From Hydractinia symbiolongicarpus (Eukaryota > Cnidaria > Hydrozoa > Anthoathecata > Hydractiniidae): DNA of 64,000 nucleotides. This document shows positions 1-14,902 of the stretch, in pieces. The stretch is taken from positions 35,009,828-35,073,827 of the forward strand of contig NC_079876.1 in the NCBI RefSeq assembly GCF_029227915.1. Direction: 5' to 3'. The position numbers and the translations under genes were made by a program. How positions within the stretch are numbered: the stretch's first letter is position 1; every line of letters begins with the position of its first letter. The notes under the pieces are model-generated. The model made no database searches and was not told the origin of the DNA. It saw nothing but the letters and a program-made list of their open reading frames with translations.

Positions 1-3000
1 TGAGAAATCGTTCGGGAAATCAGTTTACTCCCTGTCTACTTTCCTTTTATACATTCGACACCGTTAGAAAGTCAATGAAATGTAGTTTTTGAAACTGTCT
101 CTACTTCTTCCGCGCGCTAACGGCTAAGATCAGAAACAGAGTAAAAACCACTCCTTGATCTAAATTTGTAAATAAAGTGCTAACACAGCGCACAATGTAA
201 TTACTGAGCTCTGGCAATGATGCCAAGGTAACAAGAATGTTAACTTTTGGAGTTCAATTGTCTCATTTACCACATTTATAAGGTTAAAGTCCAACATCAG
301 TTCAATTAGGTCTCACGATCAATATTTTCACTATTTAAAGCAATGCAACCTAGTAATATCGGAAAAATATCGCTAAGTACATGTTGGTACGAATATGTTT
401 CTCAACTGTTGTAACTCAAACAGACTGATACCGTTAGAAAGTTAATGAAGTGTAGTTTTTGAAACTGTCTCGATTTCTTCCGGGCACGCTGACGGATAGG
501 AGTAGTCTCACAGTAAGAATGACCAATTCATCTACATTTGTAAATAAAGGGCTAACACAGCGTGCAGTGTAACTGCAGAGTTCCAGCTTTCATGCCAAAG
601 TAACAAGAATGTAAATTCTTGGAGTTCAATTCTCTTATTTACCACATTTATAAGGTCAAAGCTCAAAATCTGTTCAATTAGGTCCCACGGTCAATCGTTT
701 CACTGTTAAAAGCAATGCAACCTAGTAATATCGGGAAAATATCGCTAAATACATGGTTGTCACAATTTGCGACGCAACCGTTGTAACTCAAACGGACGGA
801 TACCGCTAGAAAGTCAATGGAATGTAGCTTTTAAAACTGTCTCTACTTCTTCAGCGCGCACTAATGGCTAGGATTAGTCCTAGAGTAAAAATGACTCATT
901 GATCTAAATTTGTAAACAAAGAACTAACACAGCGCGCAGTGCGAATCCTGAGTTCCCGCAGTCATGTCAACATAACAAGAATGTTAATTCTTGGATTCCA
1001 ATTGTCTCATTTACCGTATTTATACGGTCAAAGTTCAAAATCAGTTCAATTAGATCCCACGGTCAATAGTTTTACTTTTAAAAGCAATGCAACCTTGTAA
1101 TATCGGAGAAATATCGCTAAATACATGATGGTACGAATATGTGGCTCAACTGTTGTAACAGAAACGGACTGAAACCGTTAGAAAGTCAATGAAATGTATG
1201 TTTCGAAACTGTCTCTATTTCTTCCGCGCGCTAACGGCTAGGATAAGTCCCAGAGTAAAAACGACTCCTTGATCAAAATTTGTAAAGAAAGAGGTAAAAC
1301 AGCGCAAAATGCAATTACTGAGTTCTGGCAGTCATGCCAAAGTAAAAAGAATGTTAATTTTCGGAGTTCAATTGTCTCATTTACCACATTTGTAAGGTCA
1401 AAGTCCAACATCAGTTCAATTAGGTCCCACGATCAATCGTTTCACTGTTGAAATCAATGCAACCTAGTAATATCAGAAAATTATCGCTAAACACATGTTG
1501 GTGCGAATATGTGACGCAACCGTTGTAACTCAAACGGACTGATACCCTTAGAAAGTCAATGAAATATAGTTTTCGAACCTGTCCCTAGTTCTTCAGGTCG
1601 CGCTAACGGCTAGAATAAGTCTCTCAGTATGATTGACTAATTGATCTACATTTGTAAATAAAGAGCTAACACAATGTCCCGTGTAACTGCAGAGTTCCAG
1701 CATTCATGCCAAAGAAAGAAGAATGTTAATTCTTGGAGTCCAATCGTCTCATTTACCACATTTATAAGGTCAAAGTTCAAAGTCAGTTCAATTAGATCCC
1801 ACGATCAATCGTTTCACTGTTAAAAGGAATGCAACCTAGTAATAACGGAAAAATATCGCTAAATACATGTTGGTACGAATATGTGACTCAACCGTTGCAA
1901 CTCAAACGGACTGATACCGTTAGAAAGTCAATGAAATGTAGTTTTTGAAACTGTCTCTACTTCTTCCGCGCGCTAACGGCTAGGATCAGAAACAGAGTAA
2001 AAACAACTCCTTGATCTAAATTTGTAAATAAAGTGTTAACACAGCGCACAATGTAATTACTGAGCTCTGGCAATGATGCCAAGGGAACAAGAATGTTAAC
2101 TTTTGGAGTTCAATTGTCTCATTTACCACATTTATAAGGTTAAAGTTCAACATCAGTTCAATTAGGTCTCACGATCAATATTTTCACTTTTTAAAGCAAT
2201 GCAACCTAGTAATATCGGAAAAATATCGCTAAGTACATGTTGGTACGAATATGTTTCTCAACTGTTGTAACTCAAACAGACTGATACCGTTAGAAAGTTA
2301 ATGAAGTGTAGTTTTTGAAACTGTCTCGATTTCTTCCGGGCGCGCTGACGGATAGGAGTAGTCTCAAAGTAAGAATGACCAATTCATCTACATTTGTAAA
2401 TAAAGGGCTAACACAGCGTGCAGTGTAACTGCAGAGTTCCAGCTTTCATGCCAAAGTAACAAGAATGTAAATTCTTGGAGTTCCATTCTCTTATTTACCA
2501 CATTTGTACGGTCAAAGTTCAAAATCAGTTCAATTAGATCCCACGGTCAATAGTTTTACTTTTAAAAGCAATGCAACCTTGTAATATCGGAGAAATATCG
2601 CTAAATACATGATGGTACGAATATGTGACTCAACCGTTGTAACTCAAACGGACTGATACCGTTAGAAAGTCAATGGAATGTAGTTTTTGAGACTGTCTCC
2701 ATTTCCTCAGGGCGCGTTAATGGCTAGGATTAGTTCTAGAGTAAAAATGACTCATTGATCTAAATTTATAAATAAAGAGCTAACACAGTTTGCGATGTAT
2801 TTGCGGAGTTCCAGCATTCATGCCAAAGTAAGAAGAATTTTAATTCTTGGAGTCGAATCGTCGCATTTACCACATTTATAAGGTCAAAGTCCAAAATCAG
2901 TTCAATTAGATCGCGCGGTCAATTGTTTCACTGTTAAAAGCAATGCAACCTAGTAATAACGGAAAAATATCGCTAAAAACATGTTGGTACGAATATGTGG

Positions 3001-6000
3001 CTCAACTGTTGTAACAGAAACGGACTGAAACCGTTAGAAAGTCAATGAAATGTAGTTTTCGAAACTGTCTCCATTTCTTCAGCGCGCGCTAATGGCTAGG
3101 ATTAGTCCCAGAGTAAAAATGACTCATTGATCTAAATTTGTAAATAAAGAGCTAACACAGCGCGCAGTGTGAATACTGAGTTCCGGCAATCATGCCAACG
3201 TAACAAGAATGTTATTTCTTGGATTCCAATGGCCTCATTTACCATATTTATAAGGTCAAAGACCAAAATCAGTTCCATTAGGTCACACGATCAATCGTTT
3301 GACTGTTAAAAGCAATGCAACCTAGCAATAACGGAAAAATATCGCTAAATGCATGTTGGTACGAATATGTGACTCAACCGTTGTAACTCAAGCGGACTGA
3401 TAACGTTAGAAACTTAATGAAATGTATGTTTCGAAACTGTCTCTATTTCTTCCGCGCGCTAACGGCTAGGATAAGTCCCAGAGTAAAAACGACTCCTTGA
3501 TCAAAATTTGTAAAGAAAGAGGTAACACAGCGCAAAATGAAATTACTGAGTTCTGGCAGTCATGCCAAAGTAACAAGAATGTTAATTTTCAAAGTTCAAT
3601 TGTCTCATTTACCACATTTATAAGGTCAAAGTTCAAAATCTGTTCAATTAGGTCCCACGGTCAATCGTTTCACTGTTAAAAGCAATGCAACCTAGTAATA
3701 TCGGGAAAATATCGCTAAATACATGGTTGTCACAATTTGCGACGCAACCGTTGTAACTCAAACGGACGGATACCGCTAGAAAGTCAATGGAATGTAGCTT
3801 TTAAAACTGTCTCTACTTCTTCAGCGCGCGCTAATGGCTAAGATTAGTCACAGAGTAAAAATGACTCATTGATCTAAATTTGTAAACAAAGAACTGACAC
3901 AGCGCGCAGTGCAAATCCTGAGTTCCCGCAGTCATGTCAACATAACAAGAATGTTAATTCTTGGATTCCAATTGTCTCATTTACCGTATTTATACGGTCA
4001 AAGTTCAAAATCAGTTCAATTAGATCCCACGGTCAATAGTTTTACTTTTAAAAGCAATGCAACCTTGTAATATCGGAGAAATATCGCTAAATACATGATG
4101 GTACGAATATGTGACTCAACCGTTGTAACTCAAAACGGACTGATACCGTTAGAAAGTCAATGGAATGTAGTTTTTGAGACTGTCTCCATTTCCTCAGGGC
4201 GCGTTAATGGCTAGGATTAGTTCTAGAGTAAAAATGACTCATTGATCTAAATTTGTAAATAAAGAGCTAACACAGTGTGCGATGTATTTGCGGAGTTCCA
4301 GCATTCATGCCAAAGTAAGAAGAATTTTAATTCTTGGAGTCCAATCGTCTCATTTACCACATTTATAAGGTCAAAGTCCAAAATCAATTCAATTAGATCG
4401 CGCGGTCAATTGTTTCACTGTTAAAAGCAATGCAACCTAGTAATAACGGAAAAATATCGCTAAAAACATGTTGGTACGAATATGTGACTCAACTGTTGTA
4501 ACAGAAACGGACTGATACCGTTAGAAAGTTAATGAAATGTAGTTTTCGAAACTGTCTCCATTTCTTCAGCGCGCGCTAATGGATAGGATTAGTCCCAGAG
4601 TAAAAATGACTCATTGATCTAAATTTGTAAATAAAGAGCTAACACAGCGCGCAGTGTAAATACTGAGTTCCGGCAATCATGCCAACGTAACAAGAATGTT
4701 ATTTCTTGGATTCCAATGGCCTCATTTACCATATTTATAAGGTCAAAGACCAAAATCAGTTCCATTAGGTCACACGTTCAATCGTTTGACTGTTAAAAGC
4801 AATGCAACCTAGCAATAACGGAAAAATATCGCTAAATGCATGTTGATACGAATATGTGACTCAACCGTTGTAACTCAAACGGACTGATAACGTAAGAAAC
4901 TTAATGAAATGTATGTTTCGAAACTGTCTCTATTTCTTCCGCGCGCTAACGGCTAGGATAAGTCCCAGAGTAAAAACGACTCCTTGATCAAAATTTGTAA
5001 AGAAAGAGGTAACACAGCGCAAAATGCAATTACTGAGTTCTGGCAGTCATGCCAAAGTAACAAGAATGTTAATTTTCGGAGTTCAATTGTCTCAGTTACC
5101 ACATTTATAAGGTCAAAGTCCAGCATCAGTTCAATTAGGTCCAAAGATCAATCGTTTCACTGTTGAAATCAATGCAACCTAGTAATATCAGAAAATTATC
5201 GCTAAACATATGTTGGTGCGAATATGTGACGCAACCGTTGTAACTCAAACGGACTGATACCCTTAGAAAGTCAATGAAATATAGTTTTCGAACCTGTCCC
5301 TAGTTCTTCAGGTCGCGCTAACGGCTAGAATAAGTCTCACAGTATGATTGACTAATTGATCTACATTTGTAAATAAAGAGCTAACACAATGTCCCGTGTA
5401 ACTGCAGAGTTCCAGCATTCATGCCAAAGAAAGAAGAATGTTAATTCTTGGAGTCCAATCGTCTCATTTACCACATTTATAAGGTCAAAGTTTAAAATCA
5501 GTTCAATTAGATCCCACGATCAATCGTTTCACTGTTAAAAGGAATGCAACCTAGTAATAACGGAAAAATTTCGCTAAATACATGTTGGTACGAATATGTG
5601 ACTCAACCGTTGCAACTCAAACGGACTGATACCGTTAGAAAGTCAATGAAATGTAGTTTTTGAAACTGTCTCTACTTCTTCCGCGCGCTAACGGCTAAGA
5701 TCAGAAACAGAGTAAAAACCACTCCTTGATCTAAATTTGTAAATAAAGTGCTAACACAGCGCACAATGTAATTACTGAGCTCTGGCAATGATGCCAAGGT
5801 AACAAGAATGTTAACTTTTGGAGTTCAATTGTCTCATTTACCACATTTATAAGGTTAAAGTCCAACATCAGTTCAATTAGGTCTCACGATCAATATTTTC
5901 ACTATTTAAAGCAATGCAACCTAGTAATATCGGAAAAATATCGCTAAGTACATGTTGGTACGAATATGTTTCTCAACTGTTGTAACTCAAACAGACTGAT

Positions 6001-9000
6001 ACCGTTAGAAAGTTAATGAAGTGTAGTTTTTGAAACTGTCTCGATTTCTTCCGGGCGCGCTGACGGATAGGAGTAGTCTCACAGTAAGAATGACCAATTC
6101 ATCTACATTTGTAAATAAAGGGCTAACACAGCGTGCAATGTAACTGCAGAGTTCCAGCTTTCATGCCAAAGTAACAAGAATGTAAATTCTTGGAGTTCAA
6201 TTCTCTTATTTACCACATTTACAAGGTCAAAGCTCAAAATCTGTTCAATTAGGTCCCACGGTCAATCGTTTCACTGTTAAAAGCAATGCAACCTAGTAAG
6301 ATCGGGAAAATATCGCTAAATACATGGTTGTCACAATTTGCGACGCAACCGTTGTAACTCAAACGGACGGATACCGCTAGAAAGTCAATGGAATGTAGCT
6401 TTTAAAACTGTCTCTACTTCTTCAGCGGGCACTAATGGCTAGGATTAGTCCTAGAGTAAAAATGACTCATTGATCTAAATTTGTAAACAAAGAACTAACA
6501 CAGCGCGCAGTGCAAATCCTGAGTTCCCGCAGTCATGTCAACATAACAAGAATGTTAATTCTTGGATTCCAATTGTCTCATTTACCGTATTTATACGGTC
6601 AAAGTTCAAAATCAGTTCAATTAGATCCCACGGTCAATAGTTTTACTTTTAAAAGCAATGCAACCTTGTAATATCGAAGAAATATCGCTAAATACATGAT
6701 GGTACGAATATGTGACTCAACCGTTGTAACACAAACGGACTGATACCGTTAGAAAGTCAATGGAATGTAGTTTTTGAGACTGTCTCCATTACCTCAGGGC
6801 GCGTTAATGGCTAGGATTAGTTCTAGAGTAAAAATGACTCATTGATCTAAATTTGTAAATAAAGAGCTAACACAGTGTGCGATGTATTTGCGGAGTTCCA
6901 GCATTCATTCCAAAGTAAGAAGAATTTTAATTCTTGGAGTCGAATCGTCTCATTTACCACATTTATAAGGTCAAAGTCCAAAATCAGTTCAATTAGATCG
7001 CGCGGCCAATTGTTTCACTGTTAAAAGCAATGCAACCTTGTAATATCGGAGAAATATCGCTAAATACATGATGGTACGAATATGTGACTCAACCGTTGTA
7101 ACTCAAACGGACTGATACCGTTAGAAAGTCAATGAAATGTAGTTTTTGAAACTGTCTCTACTTCTTCCGCGCGCTAACGGCTAGGATCAGAAACAGAGTA
7201 AAAACAACTCCTTGATCTAAATTTGTAAATAAAGTGTTAACACAGCGCACAATGTAATTACTGAGCTCTGGCAATGATGCCAAGGGAACAAGAATGTTAA
7301 CTTTTGGAGTTCAATTGTCTCATTTACCACATTTATAAGGTTAAAGTTCAACATCAGTTCAATTAGGTCTCACGATCAATATTTTCACTTTTTAAAGCAA
7401 TGCAACCTAGTAATATCGGAAAAATATCGCTAAGTACATGTTGGTACGAATATGTTTCTCAACTGTTGTAACTCAAACGGACTGATACCGTTAGAAAGTC
7501 AATGAAATGTAGTTTTTGAGACTGTCTCCATTTCCTCAGGGCGCGTTAATGGCTAGGATTAGTTCTAGAGTAAAAATGACTCATTGATCTAAATTTATAA
7601 ATAAAGAGCTAACACAGTGTGCGATGTATTTGCGGAGTTCCAGCATTCATGCCAAAGTAAGAAGAATTTTAATTCTTGGAGTCGAATCGTCTCATTTACC
7701 ACATTTATAAGGTCAAAGTCCAAAATCAGTTCAATTAGATCGCGCGGTCAATTGTTTCACTGTTAAAAGCAATGCAACCTAGTAATAACGGAAAAATATC
7801 GCTAAAAACATGTTGGTACGAATATGTGACTCAACTGTTGTAACAGAAACGGACTGAAACCGTTAGAAAGTCAATGAAATGTAGTTTTCGAAACTGTCTC
7901 CATTTCTTCAGCGCGCGCTAATGGCTAGGATTAGTGCCAGAGTAAAAATGACTCATTGATCTAAATTTGTAAATAAAGAGCTAACACAGCGCGCAGTGTA
8001 AATACTGAGTTCCGGCAATCATGCCAACGTAACAAGAATGTTATTTCTTGGATTCCAATGGCCTCATTTACCATATTTATAAGGTCAAAGACCAAAATCA
8101 GTTCCATTAGGTCACACGATCAATCGTTTGACTGTTAAAAGCAATGCAACCTAGCAATAACGGAAAAATATCGCTAAATGCATGTTGGTACGAATATGTG
8201 ACTCAACCGTTGTAACTCAAACGGACTGATAACGTTAGAAACTTAATGAAATGTATGTTTCGAAACTGTCTCTATTTCTTCCGCGCGCTAACGGCTAGGA
8301 TAATTCCCAGAGAAAAAACGACTCCTTGATCAAAATTTGTAAAGAAAGAGGTAACACAGCGCAAAATGAAATTACTGAGTTCTGGCAGTCATGCCAAAGT
8401 AACAAGAATGTTAATTTTCGGAGTTCAATTGTCTCATTTACCACATTTATAAGGTCAAAGTTCAAAATCTGTTTAATTAGGTCCCACGGTCAATCGTTTC
8501 ACTGTTAAAAGCAATGCAACCTAGAAATATTGGGAAAATATCGCTAAATACATGGTTGTCACAATTTGCGACGCAACCGTTGTAACTCAAACGGACGGAT
8601 ACCGCTAGAAAGTCAATGGAATGTAGCTTTTAAAACTGTCTCTACTTCTTCAGCGCGCGCTAATGGCTAAGATTAGTCACAGAGTAAAAATGACTCATTG
8701 ATCTAAATTTGTAAACAAAGAACTGACACAGCGCGCAGTGCAAATCCTGAGTTCCCGCAGTCATGTCAACATAACAAGAATGTTAATTCTTGGATTCCAA
8801 TTGTCTCATTTACCGTATTTATACGGTCAAAGTTCAAAATCAGTTTAATTAGATCCCACGGTCAATAGTTTTACTTTTAAAAGCAATGCAACCTTGTAAT
8901 ATCGGAGAAATATCGCTAAATACATGATGGTACGAATATGTGACTCAACCGTTGTAACTCAAAACGGACTAATACCGTTAGAAAGTCAATGGAATGTAGT

Positions 9001-12000
9001 TTTTGAGACTGTCTCCATTTCCTCAGGGCGCGTTAATGGCTAGGATTAGTTCTAGAGTAAAAATGACTCATTGATCTAAATTTGTAAATAAAGAGCTAAC
9101 ACAGTGGGCGATGTATTTGCGGAGTTCCAGCATTCATGCCAAAGTAAGAAGAATTTTAATTCTTGGAGTCGAATCGTCTCATTTACCACATTTATAAGGT
9201 CAAAGTCCAAAATCAGTTCAATTAGATCGCGCGGTCAATTGTTTCACTGTTAAAAGCAATGCAACCTAGTAATAACGGAAAAATATCGCTAAAAACATGT
9301 TGGTACGAATATGTGACTCAACTGTTGTAACAGAAACGGACTGAAACCGTTAGAAAGTCAATGAAATGTAGTTTTCGAAACTGTCTCCATTTCTTCAGCG
9401 CGCGCTAATGGCTAGGATTAGTCCCAGAGTAAAAATGACTCATTGATCTAAATTTGTAAATAAAGAGCTAACACAGTGCGCAGTGTAAATACTGAGTTCC
9501 GGCAATCATGCCAACGTAACAAGAATGTTATTTCTTGGATTCCAATGGCCTCATTTACCATATTTATAAGGTCAAAGACCAAAATCAGTTCAATTAGATC
9601 CCACGATCAATCGTTTGACTGTTAAAAGCAATGCAACCTAGCAATAACGGAAAAATATCGCTAAATGCATGTTGGTACGAATATGTGACTCAACCGTTGT
9701 AACTCAAACGGACTGATAACGTTAGAAACTTAATGAAATGTATGTTTCGAAACTGTCTCTATTTCTTCCGCGCGCTAACGGCTAGGATAAGTCCCAGAGT
9801 AAAAACGACTCCTTGATCAAAATTTGTAAAGAAAGAGGTAACACAGCGCAAAATGCAATTACTGAGTTCTGGCAGTCATGCCAAAGTAACAAGAATGTTA
9901 ATTTTCGGAGTTCAATTCTCTTATTTACCACATTTATAAGGTCAAAGTTCAAAATCTGTTCAATTAGGTCCCACGGTCAATCGTTTCACTGTTAAAAGCA
10001 GTGCAACCTAGTAATATCGGGAGAATATCGGTAAATACATGGTTGTCACAATTTGCGACGCAACCGTTGTAACTCAAACGGACGGATACCGCTAGAAAGT
10101 CAATGGAATGTAGCTTTTAAAACTGTCTCTACTTCTTCAGCGCGCGCTAATGGCTAAGATTAGTCACAGAGTAAAAATGACTCATTGATCTAAATTTGTA
10201 AACAAAGAACTAACACAGCGCGCAGTGCAAATCCTGAGTTCCCGCAGTCATGTCAACATAACAAGAATGTTAATTCCTGGATTCCAATTGTCTCATTTAC
10301 CGTATTTATACGGTCAAAGTTCAAAATCAGTTCAATTAGATCCCACGGTCAATAGTTTTACTTTTTAAAGCAATGCAACCTTGTAATATCGGAGAAATAT
10401 CGCTAAATACATGATGGTACGAATATGTGACTCAACCGTTGTAACTCAAACGGACTGATACCGTTAGAAAGTCAATGGAATGTAGTTTTTGAGACTGTCT
10501 CCATTTCCTCAGGGCGCGTTAATGGCTAGGATTAGTTCTAGAGTAAAAATGACTCATTGATCTAAATTTGTAAATAAAGAGCTAACACAGTGTGCGATGT
10601 ATTTGCGGAGTTCCAGCATTCATGCCAAAGTAAGAAGAATTTTAATTCTTGGAGTCGAATCGTCTCATTTACCACATTTATAAGGTCAAAGTCAAAAATC
10701 AGTTCAATTAGATCGCGCGGTCAATCGTTTCACTGTTAAAAGCAATGCAACCTAGTAATATCGGGAAAATATCGCTAAATACATGGTTGTCACAATTTGC
10801 GACGCAACCGTTGTAACTCAAACGGACGGATACCGCTAGAAAGTCAATGGAATGTAGCTTTTAAAACTGTCTCCATTTCGTCAGCGCGCGCTAATGGCTA
10901 AGATTAGTCCCAGAGTAAAAATGACTCATTGATCTAAATTTGTAAACAAAGAACTAACACAGCGCGCAGTGCAAATCCTGAGTTACCGCAGTCATGTCAA
11001 CATAACAAGAATGTTAATTCTTGGATTCCAATTGTCTCATTTACCGTATTTATGCGGTCAAAGTTCAAAATCAGTTCAATTAGATCCCACGGTCAATAGT
11101 TTTACTTTTAAAAGCAATGCAACCTTGTAATATCGGAGAAATATTGCTAAATACATGATGGTACGAATATGTGACTCAACCGTTGTAACTCAAACGGACT
11201 GATACCGTTAGAAAGTCAATGGAATGTAGTTTTTGAGACTGTCTCCATTTCCTCAGGGCGCTCTAATGGCTAGGATTAGTTCTAGAGTAAAAATGACTCA
11301 TTGATCTAAATTTGTAAATAAAGAACTAACACAGTGTGCGATGTAACTGCGGAGTTCCAGCATTCATGCCAAAGTAAGAAGAATTTTAATTCTTGGAGTC
11401 CAATCGTCTCATTTACCACATTTATAAGGTCAAAGTCCAAAATCAGTTCAATTAGATGGTCAATCCTTTCACTGTTAAAAGCAATGCAACCTAGTAATAA
11501 CGGAAAAATATCGCTAAAAACATGTTGGTACGAATATGTGACTCAACTGTTGTAACACAAACGGACTGATACCGTTAGAAAGTCAATGAAATGTTGTTTT
11601 TGAAACTGTCTTTATTTCTTCAGGGCGCGCTAACGGATAGGATTAGTCTCACAGTATGAATGACTCATTGATCTACATTTGTAAATAAAGATCTAACACA
11701 GTGTCCAGTGTAACTGCCGAGTTCCAGCATTTATGCCAAAGTAACAAGAATGTTATATCTTGGAGTTCAATTCTCTTATTTACCCCATTTATAAGGTCAA
11801 AGTGCAAAATCAGTTCAATTAGGTCCCACGGTCAATCGTTTCACTGTTAAAAGCAATGCAACCTAGTACTATCAGAAAAATATCGCTAAATACATGGTGG
11901 TAACAATTGGTGACGCAACCGTTGTAACTCAGGCGGATGGATACCGTTAGAAAATCAATGAAATGTTGTTTTTGAAACTGTTTCTATTTCTTCCGGGCGC

Positions 12001-14447
12001 GCGGACGGATAGGACTAGTCTCACAGTAAGAATGACTAATTGATCTACATTTGTAAATAATGGGCTAACCAGCGTCCTGTGTAACTGCAGAGTTCCAGCA
12101 TTCATGCCAAAGTAACAAGAATGTTAAATCTTGGAGTTCAATTCTCTTATTTACCCCATTTATAAGGTCAAAGTGCAAAATCAGTTCAATTAGGTCCCAC
12201 GGTCAATCGTTTCACTGTTAAAAGCAATGCAACCTAGTACTATCAGAAAAATATCGCTAAATACATGGTGGTAACAATTGGTGACGCAACCGTTGTAACT
12301 CAGGCGGATGGATATCGTTAGAAAGTCACCGATATGTTGTTTTTGAAACTGACTCTATTTCTTCAGGGCGCGCTGACGGATAGGACTAGTCTCACAGTAA
12401 GAATGACTAATTGATCTACATTTGTAAATAAGGGGCTAACAAGCGTCCTGTGTAACTGCAGAGTTCCAGCATTCATGCCAAAGTAACAAGAATGTTAATT
12501 CTTGGAGTTTAATTGTCTCATTTACCACATTTATAAGGTCAAAATGCAAAATCACTTCAATTAGGTCCCACGGTCAATCGTTTCACTGTTAAAAGCAATG
12601 CAACCTAGTAATATCGGAAAAATATCGTTAAATACATGGTGTTACCAATTGATGACGCAACCGGTGTAACTCAAACGAACGTACTTCCGGCAATCATACC
12701 AACGTAACAAGAATGGTAATTTTTGTATTCCAATTGTCTCATTTACCAAATTTATAAGTTCAAAGACAAAAATCAGGTCAATTAGTTCTCACGATCAATC
12801 TTTTCACTGTTTAAAGCAATGCAACCTAGTAATATCGAAAAAATATCGCTAAATACATGTTGGTACGAATATGTGACTCAACCGTTGTAATTCAAACGGA
12901 CTGATACCGTTAAAAAATCAATGAAATGTTGTTTTTGAAACTGTTTCTATTTCTTTCAGGCGCGCTGACGGATAGGAGTAGTCTCACAGTAAGAATGACT
13001 AATTCATCTACATTTGTAAATAAAGGGCTAACACAGCGTCCAGTGTAACTGCAGAGTTCCAGCATTCATGCCAATAAAACAAGAATGTTAAGTCTTGGAG
13101 TTCAATTCTCTCTTTTACGACATTTATAAGGTCAATGTGCAAAATCAGTTCAATTAGGTCCCACGGTCAATCGTGTCACTGTTAAAAGCAATGCAACCTA
13201 TTAATATCAGAAAAATATCGCTAAATACATGGTGGTAACAATTGGTGACGCAACCGTTGTAACTCAAGCGGATGGATACCGCTAGAAAGTCAATGGAATG
13301 TAGTTTTTAAAACTGTCTCTATTTCTTCAGCGCGCGCTAATGGCTAGGATTAGTCACAGAGTAAAAATGACTCATTGATCTAAATTTGGAAACAAAGAGC
13401 TAACACAACGCGCAGTGTAAATACTGAGTTCAGGCAATCAAGCCAACGTAAAAAGAATGTTAATTCTTAGAGTCTAATTGTCTCATTTACCACATTTAAA
13501 AGGTCAAAGTCCAAAATCAGTTCAATTAGGTCCCGCGATAAATCGTTTCACTGTTAAAAGCAATACAACCTAGTAATATCGGAAAAATATCGCTAAATTC
13601 ATGTTGGTACGAACATGTGACGCAACCGTTGTAACTCAAACGGACTGATACCGTTAGAAAGTTAATGAAATGTAGTTTTTGAAACTGTCTCTATTTCTTC
13701 AGCGCGGGCTAAGTGCTAGGATTGGTTCCACAGTAAAAAATCACTTATTTATCTAAATTGTTAAATAAAGCGCTACCACAGCGCCCAGTATATTTGCTGA
13801 GTTCCAGAAATCATGTCAAATTAAGAAGAATGTTATTTCTTGCAGTCCAATTGTCTCATTTATCACATTTGTAAGTCCAAAGTCCAAAATCAGTTCAATT
13901 AGGTAAACACAGTCAATCGTTTCCCTTTCAAAAGTGATGCAACCTTGTAATTTCGGAAAACTATCGCTAAATACATGTTGGTACGTATATGTGACGCAAA
14001 CCTTATAACTCAAACGGACTGGTACCGTTGGAAAGTCGTTGAAATGTAGTTTTTGAAACTGTCTCTGCTTCTTCAGCGCGTGTAATAGCTAGGATTCATG
14101 TCAAATTAAGAAGAATGTTATTTCTTGGAGTCCAATTGTCTCACTTATCACATTTATAAGGTCATAGTCTAACAAAATCAGTTCAATTAGGTCCCACGGC
14201 CAATCGTTTCACTGTTAAAAGCAATGCAACCAAGTAATATGGGAAAATTATACCTAAATACGTGTTGGTACGATTGTGCGACGCAACCGTTGTAACACAA
14301 ACGGACTGATACCGTTAGAAAGTCAATGAAATTTAGTTTTTGAATCTGTCTCTATTTCTTCAGCGCGCTCTAACGGCTAGGATTGGTACCAAAGTGAGAA
14401 GTAATTATTTATCTAAATTTTCAAATAAAGCGCTACCACAGCGCGTT
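1..14447. repeat. Satellite array, 371-372 bp monomer, about 39 copies
   Basis: The first 14.4 kb are one head-to-tail tandem array. Anchor motifs such as GCAATGCAACCTAGTAATA and CGTTAGAAAGTCAATG recur every 371-372 bases from the left edge onward. Monomers vary by substitutions and small indels but stay in register. Longer near-identical segments recur at multiples of the monomer: the same variant lies at 3,497 and 4,984, and at 8,326 and 9,813 (1,487 bp, four monomers). The array is open at the left edge, so its true length is unknown. Short open frames of about 60 codons in some monomers reuse the same register, lack ATG starts and are not genes. A centromeric or heterochromatic role is possible by analogy but is not shown by the sequence. 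Confidence 0.97.
11560..14447. repeat. Diverged right edge of the satellite array
   Basis: From about 11.6 kb the monomers depart increasingly from the central variants. There are truncations (the unit near 12,680 joins two different monomer phases), substitutions in the usual anchors and a partial unit near 14,090. The last recognisable monomer sequence ends at about 14,447, where unrelated AT-rich sequence starts. Edge decay is the expected pattern where unequal exchange homogenises the middle of a satellite better than its border. Confidence 0.8.
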
Positions 14448-14902
14448 CTTTTTTATTGTGTGTGGAGGATTTAATGCGATTTGGCATTTCATGCAAATTT
14501 GAACGTTCAGAAATCTATTATCTGCATGAAAAAGCAATAAAAAGTGAGAACACCATGAAAGGAAAGAATCTGATAAAAGGAGTTTTGTGAGGAATGGTTT
14601 TGGAAAGCTGGAGTCCGTGATAAGCATAAAAGTCAGATTTAGCTGCCGTATAAGCGACTTCTGCAACCCTTTTCTTTCAGGTAGGTAAATTTCAGAGTGC
14701 GAACTTTTCCATACTTCAAAGTTTGTAGGATAATCCTTAGTTGCATACAGTCAAGTAAATAAAGCAAGGTCTAAAAACTCTGTTACCAAACATAAACACT
14801 AATATAACACTATTTTTTTTTCGAAACGCATTCAAACTATTATTGCAATGTAATATACGGAAACAATAAATTACAACTTCCTATTTTTTTTCCAGTACCA
14901 CC
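14448..14902. other. No gene recognised
   Basis: Unique-looking AT-rich sequence between the satellite and the last exon of the minus-strand gene. Only short chance open frames are present. It would hold the 3' untranslated region of that gene, but I see no convincing polyadenylation context. Confidence 0.5.

Noticed and set aside
1269-1451. 60-codon open frames repeated in the satellite (also 3,497, 4,984, 8,326, 9,813)
   Set aside because: They start with TTG, recur only because the monomer repeats, and neighbouring monomers carry stops in the same register.
1-14447. Possible CRISPR array because of regular repeats
   Set aside because: Repeats are full 371-bp monomers without unique spacers, in a eukaryotic context.
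1-14447. CENP-B box in the satellite
   Set aside because: I looked for a TTCG....A..CGGG pattern and did not see a convincing match, so I make no centromere-protein claim.
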